This document shows positions 23,799 to 33,500 of a DNA stretch of 33,900 bases, piece after piece. The notes under the pieces are model-generated. The model saw only the letters and a program-made list of their open reading frames with translations, made no database searches and had not been told where the DNA came from. A program made the position numbers and the translations under genes. Position 1 is the stretch's first letter; every line of letters begins with the position of its first letter. The DNA lies in NCBI GenBank assembly GCA_016218365.1, contig JACREF010000016.1, forward strand, positions 1-33,900, written 5' to 3'. This DNA is from Gammaproteobacteria bacterium. Lineage in GTDB: Bacteria > Pseudomonadota > Gammaproteobacteria > SZUA-140.

Positions 23799-25112
23799 CT
23801 ACCCGTCAACCCCTTTGATCTGCTTCATCAGCACATAGATCTCCAGCTGCTCTGCTGACGACTTGGCGAACAGCGCGATCTTGTCAATCAGCATCCGGTC
23901 GAGGATATGGCCCTCGGCCAGCACCAGGATGCCCTCCTTGGTGATCAGGTCGCGCGCCAGCACCATGCCCGGCCGCAGCTCGGCCTCGCCGATCCGGATC
24001 GGCGGGATTGTCACCGCCCTCTTTTCCGTCACCACGTTGTCGTCAAGGAAGGCGTCGACGACCCGCGGGTCATACAGCCGGCCCTTGTTGATGATCAGGT
24101 ATTCACGGGCCTCAGCCGGCAGCAGCCGCTTCGGCACCAGCAGGCCCTGTTGCAGCGCATCATAATCATTGACCACCGCCAGGATCCGCGCCCCAAGCGG
24201 GATCGCCTCGCCGCTGATGCCAGCCGGATATCCCGAGCCATCCAGATATTCATGGTGACTGCGGATCATCCTTGCGGCCTCGTTCAGCGGGCCGAAACCC
24301 AGCAGCAGCACCTCACCGAGTGCCGGGTGCCGCGCCACCGCCTGCTTCTCGGCGCCCCCCAGCGCCGCGAACGGTTTTCTGGCCAGCTCATCGGGCAGGC
24401 TGATCTTGCCGATGTCGTGCAGCAGCGCGGCAAAGAAGATCTGCTGGATCTGTTCCTTGTCGAGGCCGAGCCGCAGCGCCACCTTCTGCGCCCCTTCGGC
24501 GACCCGCTTCGAATGGCCGGCCCCGGTGCCCTCGCGCAGCCCGATCAGGTTCGAGAAGGTCTTGATCGATGAAAAATAACTCTTGCGCAGCGACTCGTGC
24601 GCGGCGCGCAGCTCCCGGGTCCGCTCCTCGACCTTTTTTTCCAGATTCGCGTTCAGATCCTTGAGCTGATCATTCTGCTGTCGTGTCAGCGCCAGCAGCC
24701 GGTCGCGCTCGGCCTGCAGATGTTTGGCCTCCAGCGCATGCTGCACCGTCAGCCTGATGTCATTGTCTTCCCACGGCTTGCTGATGTATTTATAGATGCT
24801 GCCTTCATTGACGGCGCGGATCGTCGAGCCGATGTCGGCATAACCAGTCAGCAATATCCGCACCGTCTGCGGCCAGCGCTGCGCCACCTGGGCCAGCAGC
24901 TCGGCGCCGTCCATCTCCGGCATCCGCATGTCGGAGATCAACAGATCAACCGGCTGCTGCTCCAGCAGCGCCAGCGCCTCGCGGCCCGAGCCGGCGGTCA
25001 GGATCTGGTGGCCGGTGGCGCGAAACAGCCGCTTCAACGACGACAGGATGTTCTGTTCGTCATCAACAAACAGCAGCGTCGATTTCAGGGTGTCCTGGCT
25101 CTCGGTCGGCAC
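23799..25112 (-). CDS. REC-HD-GYP response regulator, c-di-GMP phosphodiesterase
   Basis: The 437-residue protein has a receiver (12-130; Asp61 in ISDMRMPEMDG, Lys in ISKPW), a coiled-coil linker (130-180) and an HD-GYP domain. The metal and catalytic motifs are intact: His232-Asp233 (LLHDIGK), HHEYLDGSGYP (286-296) and the downstream NDYDAL. This is the RpfG type of enzyme that degrades c-di-GMP, with activity set by phosphorylation of the receiver. Translation starts at GTG 25112, 8 bp after a GGAG; no in-frame ATG is available. It is 28 bp after the REC-kinase and 32 bp before the GTPase. Confidence 0.93.
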   Translation of the reverse strand: MPTESQDTLKSTLLFVDDEQNILSSLKRLFRATGHQILTAGSGREALALLEQQPVDLLISDMRMPEMDGAELLAQVAQRWPQTVRILLTGYADIGSTIRAVNEGSIYKYISKPWEDNDIRLTVQHALEAKHLQAERDRLLALTRQQNDQLKDLNANLEKKVEERTRELRAAHESLRKSYFSSIKTFSNLIGLREGTGAGHSKRVAEGAQKVALRLGLDKEQIQQIFFAALLHDIGKISLPDELARKPFAALGGAEKQAVARHPALGEVLLLGFGPLNEAARMIRSHHEYLDGSGYPAGISGEAIPLGARILAVVNDYDALQQGLLVPKRLLPAEAREYLIINKGRLYDPRVVDAFLDDNVVTEKRAVTIPPIRIGEAELRPGMVLARDLITKEGILVLAEGHILDRMLIDKIALFAKSSAEQLEIYVLMKQIKGVDG

Positions 25113-25140
25113 GGTCCATGCTCCTGGAAGAATGATCTGG

Positions 25141-26379
25141 TCAATGGTCGGCCTTCGGTATCGCCTGCTTCACCGGCAGCGTGATGGTGAAGGTCGTGCC
25201 CTTGCCGACCTCGCTGTGCACGTCGATCGAGCCGGCATGGCGTTCGATGATGCCATAGGACAGCGACAGGCCGAGGCCGGTGCCCTTGCCGACCGGTTTG
25301 GTGGTGAAGAACGGGTCGAAGATCTTGCGCAGGTTCTGCTCCGGGATGCCCTTGCCGGTGTCGCTGATCTTGATCCACACCTTGTCACCGCTGACGCCGG
25401 TGCTGAGGGTGATGGTGCCGCGCTGCTCGATGGCCTGCGCGGCGTTGACCAGCAGGTTCATGATGACCTGGTTGATCTGCGAGGCGATGCACTCGACCAA
25501 GGGCAGCGTGCCGTAGTTCTTGATCACCTCGGCCTTGTACTTGATCTCGTTGTGGACGATGTTCAGCGTGCTGTCGATGCCCTTGTGCAGGTCGGTCCAC
25601 TGCCATTCGGCCTCGTCGACGCGCGAGAAATCCTTCAGGTCCTGGACGATCTGCCGCACCCGGGTCACCCCCTCGCGTGATTCCTTCAGCAGATCGGTGA
25701 TGTCCTGCTTCAGAAAGCCCAGATCGGTCTGCTGCTTCAGCGTCGCGACCTCGGCCTTGGCCGGGTTGCCGTCGGCGATACTGGCCTCCATACGCTCATA
25801 GGCCTCGAGGATCCGGAACAGCTCATCGATATAACCCTGCAGCGCGCCGATGTTTGAGGTGATATACCCGACCGGATTGTTGATCTCGTGCGCAACACCG
25901 GCCGCCAGCTGGCCGATCGCCGCCATCTTCTCTGACTGCAACAGCTGCCCCTGCGCCTCTTCCAGCTTGCGGTAGGTGCGCGCCGACTCGGCATGGGCCT
26001 CGCGGTTCCTGATCGCCAGCTTGAGCTTCTCGTGCAGCTCGGGAAACTGCACCGGCTTGACCAGATAATCGCTGCCGCCGGCCTTGTAGCCGATGATCTT
26101 TTCCTCGGCGGAATTGTTGGCGGAGATGAACAGCACATCGATGTCACGCAGCTCCGGGTGCTGCTTGAGCCGGCGGCAGGTCTCGTAGCCATCGATGCCC
26201 GGCATCATCACATCCATCAGGATCACATCCGGCCGCGGGTTGCGCGCCGCCAGCTCCAGCGCCTTGGCGCCGCTGGTCGCCGCCAGCACCGCGTAGTCCT
26301 GCTTCAGGTTCTCCATCAGGATCTGGATGTCGTTGGCCGAATCGTCGACGATCAGCACCCGCTTCTTTTCAGCCGTCAC
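25141..26379 (-). CDS. REC-histidine kinase fusion
   Basis: The 412-residue soluble protein has an N-terminal receiver (7-125; Asp56 in [11 protein letters not shown], Lys in LVKPV), a coiled coil, HisKA with His164 ([11 protein letters not shown]) and HATPase (DTGKGIP, GTGLGL). Receiver-first kinases often relay signals from another kinase. It starts at GTG 26379, 7 bp after AGGA. It is the first gene of the eight-gene operon. Its receiver is about 72% identical, without gaps, to that of the protein at 29233-30366, and part of the DNA is nearly identical, so the two are recent duplicates or have undergone gene conversion. Confidence 0.92.
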   Translation of the reverse strand: MTAEKKRVLIVDDSANDIQILMENLKQDYAVLAATSGAKALELAARNPRPDVILMDVMMPGIDGYETCRRLKQHPELRDIDVLFISANNSAEEKIIGYKAGGSDYLVKPVQFPELHEKLKLAIRNREAHAESARTYRKLEEAQGQLLQSEKMAAIGQLAAGVAHEINNPVGYITSNIGALQGYIDELFRILEAYERMEASIADGNPAKAEVATLKQQTDLGFLKQDITDLLKESREGVTRVRQIVQDLKDFSRVDEAEWQWTDLHKGIDSTLNIVHNEIKYKAEVIKNYGTLPLVECIASQINQVIMNLLVNAAQAIEQRGTITLSTGVSGDKVWIKISDTGKGIPEQNLRKIFDPFFTTKPVGKGTGLGLSLSYGIIERHAGSIDVHSEVGKGTTFTITLPVKQAIPKADH

Positions 26380-27037
26380 CCGCCATTCCTCCCGTTGCCG
26401 CTGCGGCTGCGCCGCATCGAACTATATATCCATAGCTCATTAACGGCACTGCGGCTGGAAAATTGACTGGCCGGCGCGACACAGCACGGCGCGGTGTTAT
26501 GCGGAGAAATCTGACTGAAAAATGACCGCCAGTGACCCCTGGTTCGGATCCTTCGATATGCGGCTTACGCCGCTACTCAGGACAGGCCCTTCGATCCTTC
26601 GATACGCGCTGCGCGCTACTCAGGATGAACGGGGGGGCCGAATGTGGTGAGTAGGCCCTTCGATACGCGGCTGTGCCGCTACTCAGGACAGGCCCTTCGA
26701 TACGCGCTACGCGCTACTCAGGATGAACGGGGAGGTCCGAATGTGGTGAGTAGGCGCCCTTCGGTACGCAGCTAGCGCTGCTACTCAGGACGGGCTCGAG
26801 CGCCGTATCGAACCATACGCGGCTGCGCCGCTACTCAGGATGAACGGGGCCCTTCGGTATGCGGCTTACGCCGCTACTCAGGGCGGAGGGAGAAAGCCGT
26901 TCGTGGTGAGTAGCGCTGCGTAGCAGCGCGTATCGAACCATGGACGGCGGGTCGTCTGGATTCCGGGTCGCAGCAAGCGCTGCGCCCGGAATGACAGCTT
27001 ATTCAGACCACGGCGTGTATGTCAGTCACTGCAGCTG
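26380..27037. repeat. REP array, about eight palindromic units (26,540-26,945)
   Basis: The 658 bp gap holds no gene. From 26,540 to 26,945 it carries about eight copies of CTTCGATACG-(variable palindromic core)-CTACTCAGGA, some with the GTGGTGAGTAG arm; most point the same way and the last is inverted. A GGATTCCGGG/CCCGGAATGAC hairpin follows at 26958-26995. The segment 26,380-26,530 next to the operon start must contain its promoter; ACTATATATC at 26421-26430 gives a TATAGT-like -10 on the minus strand but no clear -35. Confidence 0.7.
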
Positions 27038-27901
27038 TCAGGCCAGCAACTCCGCCAGCGCGCGTTTGGCCTCGACATCGGCCAGCCACGTTCGCAAGGC
27101 CGTGGCGTCGAGCCCGAGCCGGTGCACACTGGCCCCCGGCAGTGCCTGCAGCGGGTCTTCACCCGGCAGCGGCGCGGTGGACAGCGCAGCGGCCAGCTGC
27201 ACGATATCGACGATCGGGTCCGGCGCAGTCTCTTGCGTGTCATCCGGACCGGCAATCGCCTGCCGGATCACGGCCGGCAGCGCCCACTGCTGCGCCACCC
27301 GCAGGCCGAGCAGGCGGTGATCGATGCCGAACACCGCCTGCTCGGCCTGCTGCCGCGTCCCGTGGTGCAGGCCCTGCCAGGCCTCGACCTGTTGCAGCGC
27401 GTCGCTGAAACAGCAGGCCATGACCATCGTGCCCAGATCATGCAGCATGCCGGCGGTGAAGGCGGTCTCACCGTCGCGGTGACAGCGCTGCGCCAGCGCC
27501 TGCGCCGCGATCGCCCGTTCCATCGCCTGGCGCCACAACGGCCCGAGTCGCGACGCCTCACCCATACTGAAGCAGTCGCGGATGCCGATGGCCGCGGCCA
27601 GATTGCGCACGGCATTGTTGCCGAGCACGACGCAGGCCTGCCTGATCGACGTGACCTGTCCGGCCAGCCCGAAGAACGGCGAGTTGGCCAGCCGCAGGAT
27701 GCGCGCGGTCAGTCCCGGATCCTGGGCCAGTACCCGCGACACCTTGCCGATGTCGACGTCCTGCTGCTGCGTCAGCCCCAGCACCTGGGTCACCGTCGTC
27801 GACAGCGCCGGCAGCCGTTTCAGTCCACGTTCGATGTCCCCCGGTGTCAGCACCTGCATGCCTCCTGCTGCCTTTCCCATGTGTTCAACATTGCTCATCA
27901 T
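27038..27901 (-). CDS. HDOD-domain protein
   Basis: The 287-residue protein is one HDOD domain (about 20-215): LPALSTTVTQVLGLT, DPGLTARILRLANSPFFG, IRQACVVLGNNAVRNLA, and an HD pair in MLHDLGTMVM. HDOD proteins are non-enzymatic or poorly understood relatives of HD-GYP that occur in bacterial signalling, motility and c-di-GMP networks. The C-terminal 70 residues are a less conserved helical tail. The start is uncertain: ATG 27901 and the next codon have no ribosome binding site, while ATG 27859 has AGGAGG almost touching it. The gene stands alone between two REP arrays of opposite orientation. Confidence 0.88.
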   Translation of the reverse strand: MMSNVEHMGKAAGGMQVLTPGDIERGLKRLPALSTTVTQVLGLTQQQDVDIGKVSRVLAQDPGLTARILRLANSPFFGLAGQVTSIRQACVVLGNNAVRNLAAAIGIRDCFSMGEASRLGPLWRQAMERAIAAQALAQRCHRDGETAFTAGMLHDLGTMVMACCFSDALQQVEAWQGLHHGTRQQAEQAVFGIDHRLLGLRVAQQWALPAVIRQAIAGPDDTQETAPDPIVDIVQLAAALSTAPLPGEDPLQALPGASVHRLGLDATALRTWLADVEAKRALAELLA

Positions 27902-28234
27902 AGATCATCATCAGCATCCGCCCCTACCGTTTGTCCTGAGCAGTGCTGCGCAGCAGCACGTATGGTTCGATACGCGCTGCTATGCAGCGCTACTCACCAC
28001 GAACGGCCTCATTCACCGCCTGTCCTGAGTAGCGGCCGCAGGCCGCATATCGAAGGGCCTGTCCTGAGTAGCGGCGACAGCCGCATACCGAAGGGCCCCG
28101 TTCATCCTGAGTAGCGGCGCAGCCGCGTATGGTTCGATACGGCGCTGCCGCGCCTACTCACCACATTCGGACCATTCCCCGGTCGCCCTGTCCCACAACG
28201 TTGGGCCTTGTGCCTCGGCCCAACCGATCACAAA
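27902..28234. repeat. REP array in opposite orientation, with a terminal GTTGGGC hairpin
   Basis: The 333 bp gap has no gene. About five or six units of CCTGAGTAGCGG-(core)-CGTATCGAAGG and GGTTCGATACG-(core)-CTACTCACCACG lie at 27,930-28,170, mostly the reverse complement of the array on the other side of the HDOD gene. A hairpin GTTGGGCC/GGCCCAAC at 28200-28224 sits 10 bp after the stop of the REC-PAS gene. Confidence 0.7.
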
Positions 28235-29053
28235 CTACCTGTGTTCCTGCGGCACCAGCATCAACACGGTGCCATGCCCCTGCGATGACCGGCCAATCCG
28301 GCTGCGCAACACCTGCAGCGCCGTGCTGCCGGTCTGCAGGGTACAGCCCGCTGCACCGTCCCCCGGCGGACGCGCCAGGCAGTCGAGCAGCGGCGCCGGT
28401 AACACATCCTGCGCCAGATCGCCGATCAGCAGTGGCCCGTGCTGCCCCAGCAGCTGCTGCGCCGCCTGGTTGGCGACGACCAGCATGCCCTGATCATCGA
28501 CGCCGATGACGCCGAGCGGCAGGTTGTCGAGGATCTCCTGCTCCATCTGCAGCACCGTCAGCCGGCGCTGCGCCTTGCCCGACTCCTCGGCCACCTGGTG
28601 CTGCAGGCCCTGGTTGACGGCGCTGAGCCGTTCGTTGGCCTGACGCAGCTCTTCGGTCAGCCGGGCATTCTCTTTTTTCAGTTCAAAGCGGTGGAAGGCC
28701 TCGCCGACGTTCTTGCGCAGCAGCTCGTCATCCCACGGCTTGGTCAGAAACTTGTAGACCGCGCCACGGTTGATGGCATCGGTCACTGAATTGAGGTCGG
28801 TGTAGCCGCTGAGCACGATGCGCACCGTGTCGGGATGGCGCTCCTTGACCTGACTCAGAAACTCGACCCCGCTCATCTCCGGCATCCGCTGGTCGGAGAT
28901 GATGACGCCGACCTCGTGCTGCGCCAGCAGCGCCAGCCCGGCCGCGCCGCCAGTGGCGCTGAGGATCCGGTAGCCGTCGCGGCGCAACAGCCGGGTCAAC
29001 GCCGCCAGGATGTTTTCCTCGTCATCAACCAATAATAAGGTCCGTTCCGTCAT
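28235..29053 (-). CDS. Response regulator with C-terminal PAS domain
   Basis: The 272-residue protein has a receiver (4-120; Asp54 in ISDQRMPEMSG, Lys in LTKPW) of the same subtype as the HD-GYP regulator, a coiled coil (125-170) and a PAS-like domain (about 175-265: NLPLGVIGVDDQGMLVVANQAAQQLLG). It has no enzymatic output and ends soon after the PAS, so it may be a scaffold or sensor. It could also be a shortened relative of longer REC-PAS-HD-GYP or REC-PAS-kinase proteins. A GGGAG site lies 6 bp before the ATG. Confidence 0.88.
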   Translation of the reverse strand: MTERTLLLVDDEENILAALTRLLRRDGYRILSATGGAAGLALLAQHEVGVIISDQRMPEMSGVEFLSQVKERHPDTVRIVLSGYTDLNSVTDAINRGAVYKFLTKPWDDELLRKNVGEAFHRFELKKENARLTEELRQANERLSAVNQGLQHQVAEESGKAQRRLTVLQMEQEILDNLPLGVIGVDDQGMLVVANQAAQQLLGQHGPLLIGDLAQDVLPAPLLDCLARPPGDGAAGCTLQTGSTALQVLRSRIGRSSQGHGTVLMLVPQEHR

Positions 29054-29101
29054 GGCGCACTCCCTGTGTTGTTCTTTGGAACCTGATTAATTAAGGGAAC
29101 T

Positions 29102-29240
29102 CTGATTAATTCAAAAATTACCACGGCCGTCATGCCCGCGAAAGCGGGAATCCAGGTATCACAGGCATTCATGGACGCCCGCTGGAGCCTGCCCTCGCCC
29201 CCGATCGGGGGCGGGCATGACGATAATACGAATTAATCAG
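29102..29240. mobile_element. Element B, copy 2: inverted-repeat-bounded non-coding element
   Basis: The 139 bp stretch is bounded by a perfect 11 bp inverted repeat, CTGATTAATTC/GAATTAATCAG. A second inner inverted repeat, GTCATGCCCGC/GCGGGCATGAC, is also perfect, and a GCCCCCGATCGGGGGC palindrome lies near the right end. It has no coding capacity. Its right terminal repeat contains the TAA stop codon of the response regulator gene to the right. Inner sequence matches 12836-12976. Confidence 0.65.
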
Positions 29241-30366
29241 CCCCCTGATGTCCGGGCTTGCCGGAAAACTGTTGCAGCCGCTCAATGATGCCGCGCAGCT
29301 GTTGGTCGATCTCGATCCCCTTCTCGAAATTGTCCAGCGATTTGTCGATGCCGGTCTGCACCACCTGCATCAGCTTTTCCTCCTGGTCATCGGTCAGACC
29401 GTAACTGAGGAACGAGGCCTGCAGCTGGATCATCACATTGTCCATGATCGACAGCGCCGTCTGCTTCTGTTCCTTCTGCAGCGATTCGATCTGTTGCAGT
29501 GTGTGATTGGAATCCACGACCAGCCGGGCCAGTTGCTGTTCCATATCCAGCGCGTGCAGCCGGGCCTCGGCGCCCTCGATCAGGATCGCCAGATGGTCGC
29601 GCAAGCGTCCGCATTTGTCGGGATTGTCCACCGGCATGTTCTTGATCAGCTGCGACACCGCGCCGAAATTCAGCACCAGCCGGGCACCGTTTTCCCTGAT
29701 CCGGCCGACGGTCGCCAGTTTTGACAGCAGCTCCTGCTCCAGCGGCGACACCATGCCGGTGCTGCTGGCATGCACCAGCTCGCGCGAGCCACGCAGCTGC
29801 ACGCTGTTCTCCAGCATATAACTGCCGGTCGCCTCGACGATCAGATCGGCCAGGCCCTGGACGCTGTCCACCAGGAAACTGCGGCGCATGAAGCTGAGCA
29901 CCACACCCTGCTCGCCGGCGCTGGACATCGCGGTCATCGCCGCCTGCATCGCCATGGTCTTTTCGGCGGCGGTGGCCAGGTAAGTCTCGCGATTCTTGAT
30001 CGCCACCTTGATCTTCTGCAGCAGCTCGACCGGCTGCACCGGCTTGATGACATAATCACTGCCGCCGGCATCATAGCCGGCGAGTTTTTCCTCGGTGCTG
30101 TCATGGGCCGAGACAAAGATCACATCGATGTCTCTGGTGTCCGGGTTGTCCTTCAGCCGGCGGCAGGCCTGATAGCCGTCCATCTCCGGCATCATCACAT
30201 CCATCAGGATGACATCGGGATGAGGCGTCTTCGCGGCCAGCTCCAGCGCCCGCGCGCCGCTGGTCGCGACCAGCACCGCGTAGTCCTGTTTCAGGTTCTC
30301 CATCAGGATCTGGATGTCGTTGGCCGAATCGTCAACGATCAGGATCTGTTTCTTGCCGTCACTCAT
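29233..30366 (-). CDS. Response regulator with long helical C-terminal domain
   Basis: The 377-residue protein has a receiver (7-125; Asp56 in LMDVMMPEMDG, Lys in VIKPV) and a ~250-residue, mainly helical region that I do not recognise. This includes a segment LSFMRRSFLVDSVQGLADLIVEATGSYMLENSVQL (about 155-190) and two long coiled-coil stretches (270-375). No catalytic motif is visible. The receiver is a close duplicate of that in the REC-kinase at 25141-26379. ATG 30366 is chosen for its GAGGGG site; an ORF start 17 codons earlier has none. The stop codon lies in the terminal repeat of element B. Confidence 0.85.
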   Translation of the reverse strand: MSDGKKQILIVDDSANDIQILMENLKQDYAVLVATSGARALELAAKTPHPDVILMDVMMPEMDGYQACRRLKDNPDTRDIDVIFVSAHDSTEEKLAGYDAGGSDYVIKPVQPVELLQKIKVAIKNRETYLATAAEKTMAMQAAMTAMSSAGEQGVVLSFMRRSFLVDSVQGLADLIVEATGSYMLENSVQLRGSRELVHASSTGMVSPLEQELLSKLATVGRIRENGARLVLNFGAVSQLIKNMPVDNPDKCGRLRDHLAILIEGAEARLHALDMEQQLARLVVDSNHTLQQIESLQKEQKQTALSIMDNVMIQLQASFLSYGLTDDQEEKLMQVVQTGIDKSLDNFEKGIEIDQQLRGIIERLQQFSGKPGHQGAD

Positions 30367-30576
30367 CACCGCATACCCCTCACCGTTTGTCACTGTCCCT
30401 ATTCCGCAGCGCGCCATACCTATTGGTTATTGCGCCCTGCTACTGCTGCCCCGGCAATGTTGGGCCTCGTGCCTCGGCCCAACCTACTACCCTCTCCTCC
30501 GCATGACAACCCGCGTAGGTTGGGCTGAGCGGTTTCCGCGAAGCCCAACATGGCGCTGTCGTGCAGCCGGCTGATA
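30367..30576. repeat. Two GTTGGGC-type REP hairpins in tandem
   Basis: The 210 bp gap between two minus-strand genes holds hairpins GTTGGGCC/GGCCCAAC (30459-30483) and GTTGGGCT/AGCCCAAC (30519-30549). They are the same family as those at 15585 and 28200. The second lies about 28 bp after the kinase stop codon. Confidence 0.65.
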
Positions 30577-33500
30577 TCAGGCCGCGCGCAGCCGCTCGAT
30601 GATCGCCTTGGCCGCGTCGATATCAAAACCGTTCAGCGCCTGTTCCAGTTCACCGGCCCCGGCGGCATAGCCGCTGCCGGCCACCTGCTGCTGCAAGGCC
30701 GCCAGCCGATCCTGCGCCTGGCCCAGGTCACTGTCCAGACATTCCAGCACCTGGTCGAGCAACGTCTGCCAGGTCTGCGGATCGACAGCGCGCGCCGCGC
30801 CCGCGGCAACACCGGCATTATTATTCAGCGCCTGCAGGCCGGCCATGACCTCGGTCAGGCTGGCACGCAGCGCCTCGAAGGTCGCGTCACCGACCGTCAC
30901 CTCGCGCCTGCGGCAGGCCTGCTCCAGCGCCGCAGCGCTGTGGTACAACCCGGTGGCGCCGAGGTTGCCGCCACTGCCCTTCAGCGTATGCGCCAGCCGC
31001 GTCGCCTCGTCCCACTCGCCGGCACGCAGCTGCTGCTCGAGCCGCGCCGCCGCATCGGCCTGCTGCTTGTGAAAGCCCTGCAGGATCCGTTTATAGCTGG
31101 CCCAGTTGCCGTTCAGCCGCGCCAGGCCATCGGCAAGATCGATGCCGGGCAGCGCGGACGGCGGACCGTCATCGACAGCGGACGGCGCAGTGACGGCTGT
31201 GGCCTGCGGCGGTTTCTCGCCCGGCGTGATCCAGCGCGCCAATTCACGGAACACCGCCTCGGGATCGATCGGCTTGGTCAAATGACCGTTCATGCCGGCC
31301 GCGAAGCTCTTGTCCGACTCGCCATCCAGCGCATGGGCGGTCATCGCGAGGATCGGCAGCGTCGCAAACCGGCCGCCGAGGGCGCGGATCTGCCGCGTCG
31401 CCTCCAGCCCGTCCATCACCGGCATCTGGATGTCCATCAACACCACGGCATAATCGTGCTGCTGCACCGCCTGCAGCGCCTCGGCGCCGTTCTCCCGGAC
31501 CTCGACAGTCAGGCCGGCCTCGCCAAGGATCTCACTGGCCACCTGCTGATTGACGAGGTTGTCCTCGACCAGCAGCAGCCGGCTGCCGTTGAACCACCAG
31601 CCGCCGGCGGGGCTGCTGGCGGGCGCCAGCTCGGTGCTCACCGGCGACTGCCCGCCAATCAATTGCACCAGCGTGTTGTACAGCTCGGAACGCCGCAACG
31701 GCTTGGCCAACCAGCCATTGACGGCCGGTTCCGGCCCGGGCTGCTCAACGGCGCTGACCATGACCAGCAACATCCCGTTCAATGCCGGCTCGCTGCGTAT
31801 GCGGCGCGCCAGCTCCAGACCGTTGATGTCCGGCATCACGACATCCAGCAATGCGATGTCATACGGCACACCCGCCGTGGCCGCAGCACGCAATTGCTGC
31901 AGCGCGTCCCGTCCCCCTTCGGCCACTCCTATTTTCACAACCTGCCAGCTCTTCAACACGGCCCGCAGCAGATTGCGCACGTATGGATTGTCATCGACCA
32001 CCAATACCCGCTGGCTTGACAGCAGCGCGGAGACCCGCATCTGGGTCCCCTCGTCGTCGCTTGCGGTCTCCAGCGGTAACTCGAAACTGAAATCGGTGCC
32101 GGCCCCCGGGCTGCTGACCACCGAGATCTCGCCGCCCATCGTCGCGACCAGCCGCTGGCAGATCGCCAGCCCGAGGCCGGTGCCGCCGTATTTGCGGGTG
32201 TGCGAGCTGTCGACCTGGCTGAAGGCCTGGAACAGCCGCTGCCGCTGCTCGTCGGAGATGCCGATACCGGTATCCCGGACACCGAAACAGATCCGGTTGC
32301 CGGGCGCCGGTTGCGCATACACCACCACCTCGCCGCGCCCGGTGAACTTGATGGCATTGCTGATCAGATTGGTCAGAATCTGACGCAACCGCGTCGGGTC
32401 ACCGTTGACCCGCGACGGCACGGCGGGATCGATGACCGTCAGCAACTCCAGCCGCTTCTCATGGGCGCCCTTGGCCTGCAAGGCCACCGTTTGTTCCAGC
32501 AAGGTCACCAGATCAAACGGGATCGTTTCCAGCTCCACCTTGCCGGCCTCGAGCTTGGAGAAATCGAGGATGTCGTTGATCACTGTCAGCAGCAACTCGC
32601 CGGAACCGACCGCGGTGGCGACATGGCGCCGCTGCTTGTCGTCGAGCTCGCTCCTGGACAACAGGTGCAGCATGCCAAGCACACCGTTCATCGGCGTGCG
32701 GATCTCGTGGCTCATCGTCGCCAGGAACTGGCTCTTGGCCAGCGCCGCGGCCTCGGCGGCCTCCTTGGCCTGCTGCAGCCGCAGCTGGACCTGCTTGCGC
32801 TCGCTGACATCGCGGAAGGCCCACAGATGGCGGCGATGGACATTGCCCTGTTCGTCCTCGACGATGACCGGCACATAGTCCTGCTCGAAGAAGCGGCCGT
32901 CGGCCAGCGCCAGCTCCGCGCTGCTGACCACCCGCTGCCCGGCCATGCAGTCGTGCCGGAGCTGCAGGAACGCCGCCGCGTCGGCAAACAACAGCCGGTT
33001 GTCCTCGAACTGCTGCGCGGCGGATTCACCCTCGATCATCAACGGCATCTCGGCCTTGTCGAACAGGTCACAATACGTCTGGTTGACCACATGGATCTTG
33101 CCCAATTCATCCTCGACCAGCACACCTCTCTGCATGTTTTCGACCAGTGCCGTCATGAAACTGTTGCTGCGTTTCAGCGCCAGCGCGGCGGCCTTCTTGT
33201 CCCGTTCACTGCCGATGGCGCTGATCAGCTGGGCGCAGGTGCTGAGCAACGGCTGCAGCCGCTCGATGACCGCCTGGTCATAACCGCCACGCCGGTTGGC
33301 CAGGCCGATGATGCCCACCAGCCGTGGGCCCAGCAACAGCGGCAAGCCGAGAAAGGTCTCAAGCGGCGGATGGCCGCCCGGCAGCCCGCCGCTGTGCGGA
33401 TCGTGGGCCGGGTCGTTGCTGATCACCGGCTGCCCGGTCATGATCACCCGGCCGAACAATGTGGCGGGATTGCGGAACTCCAGCCCCTGCTCCTTATGCT

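Noticed and set aside
26540-26945. CRISPR array
   Set aside because: The units are palindromic REP sequences with variable spacing and no uniform unique spacers, some are inverted, and no cas genes are present.
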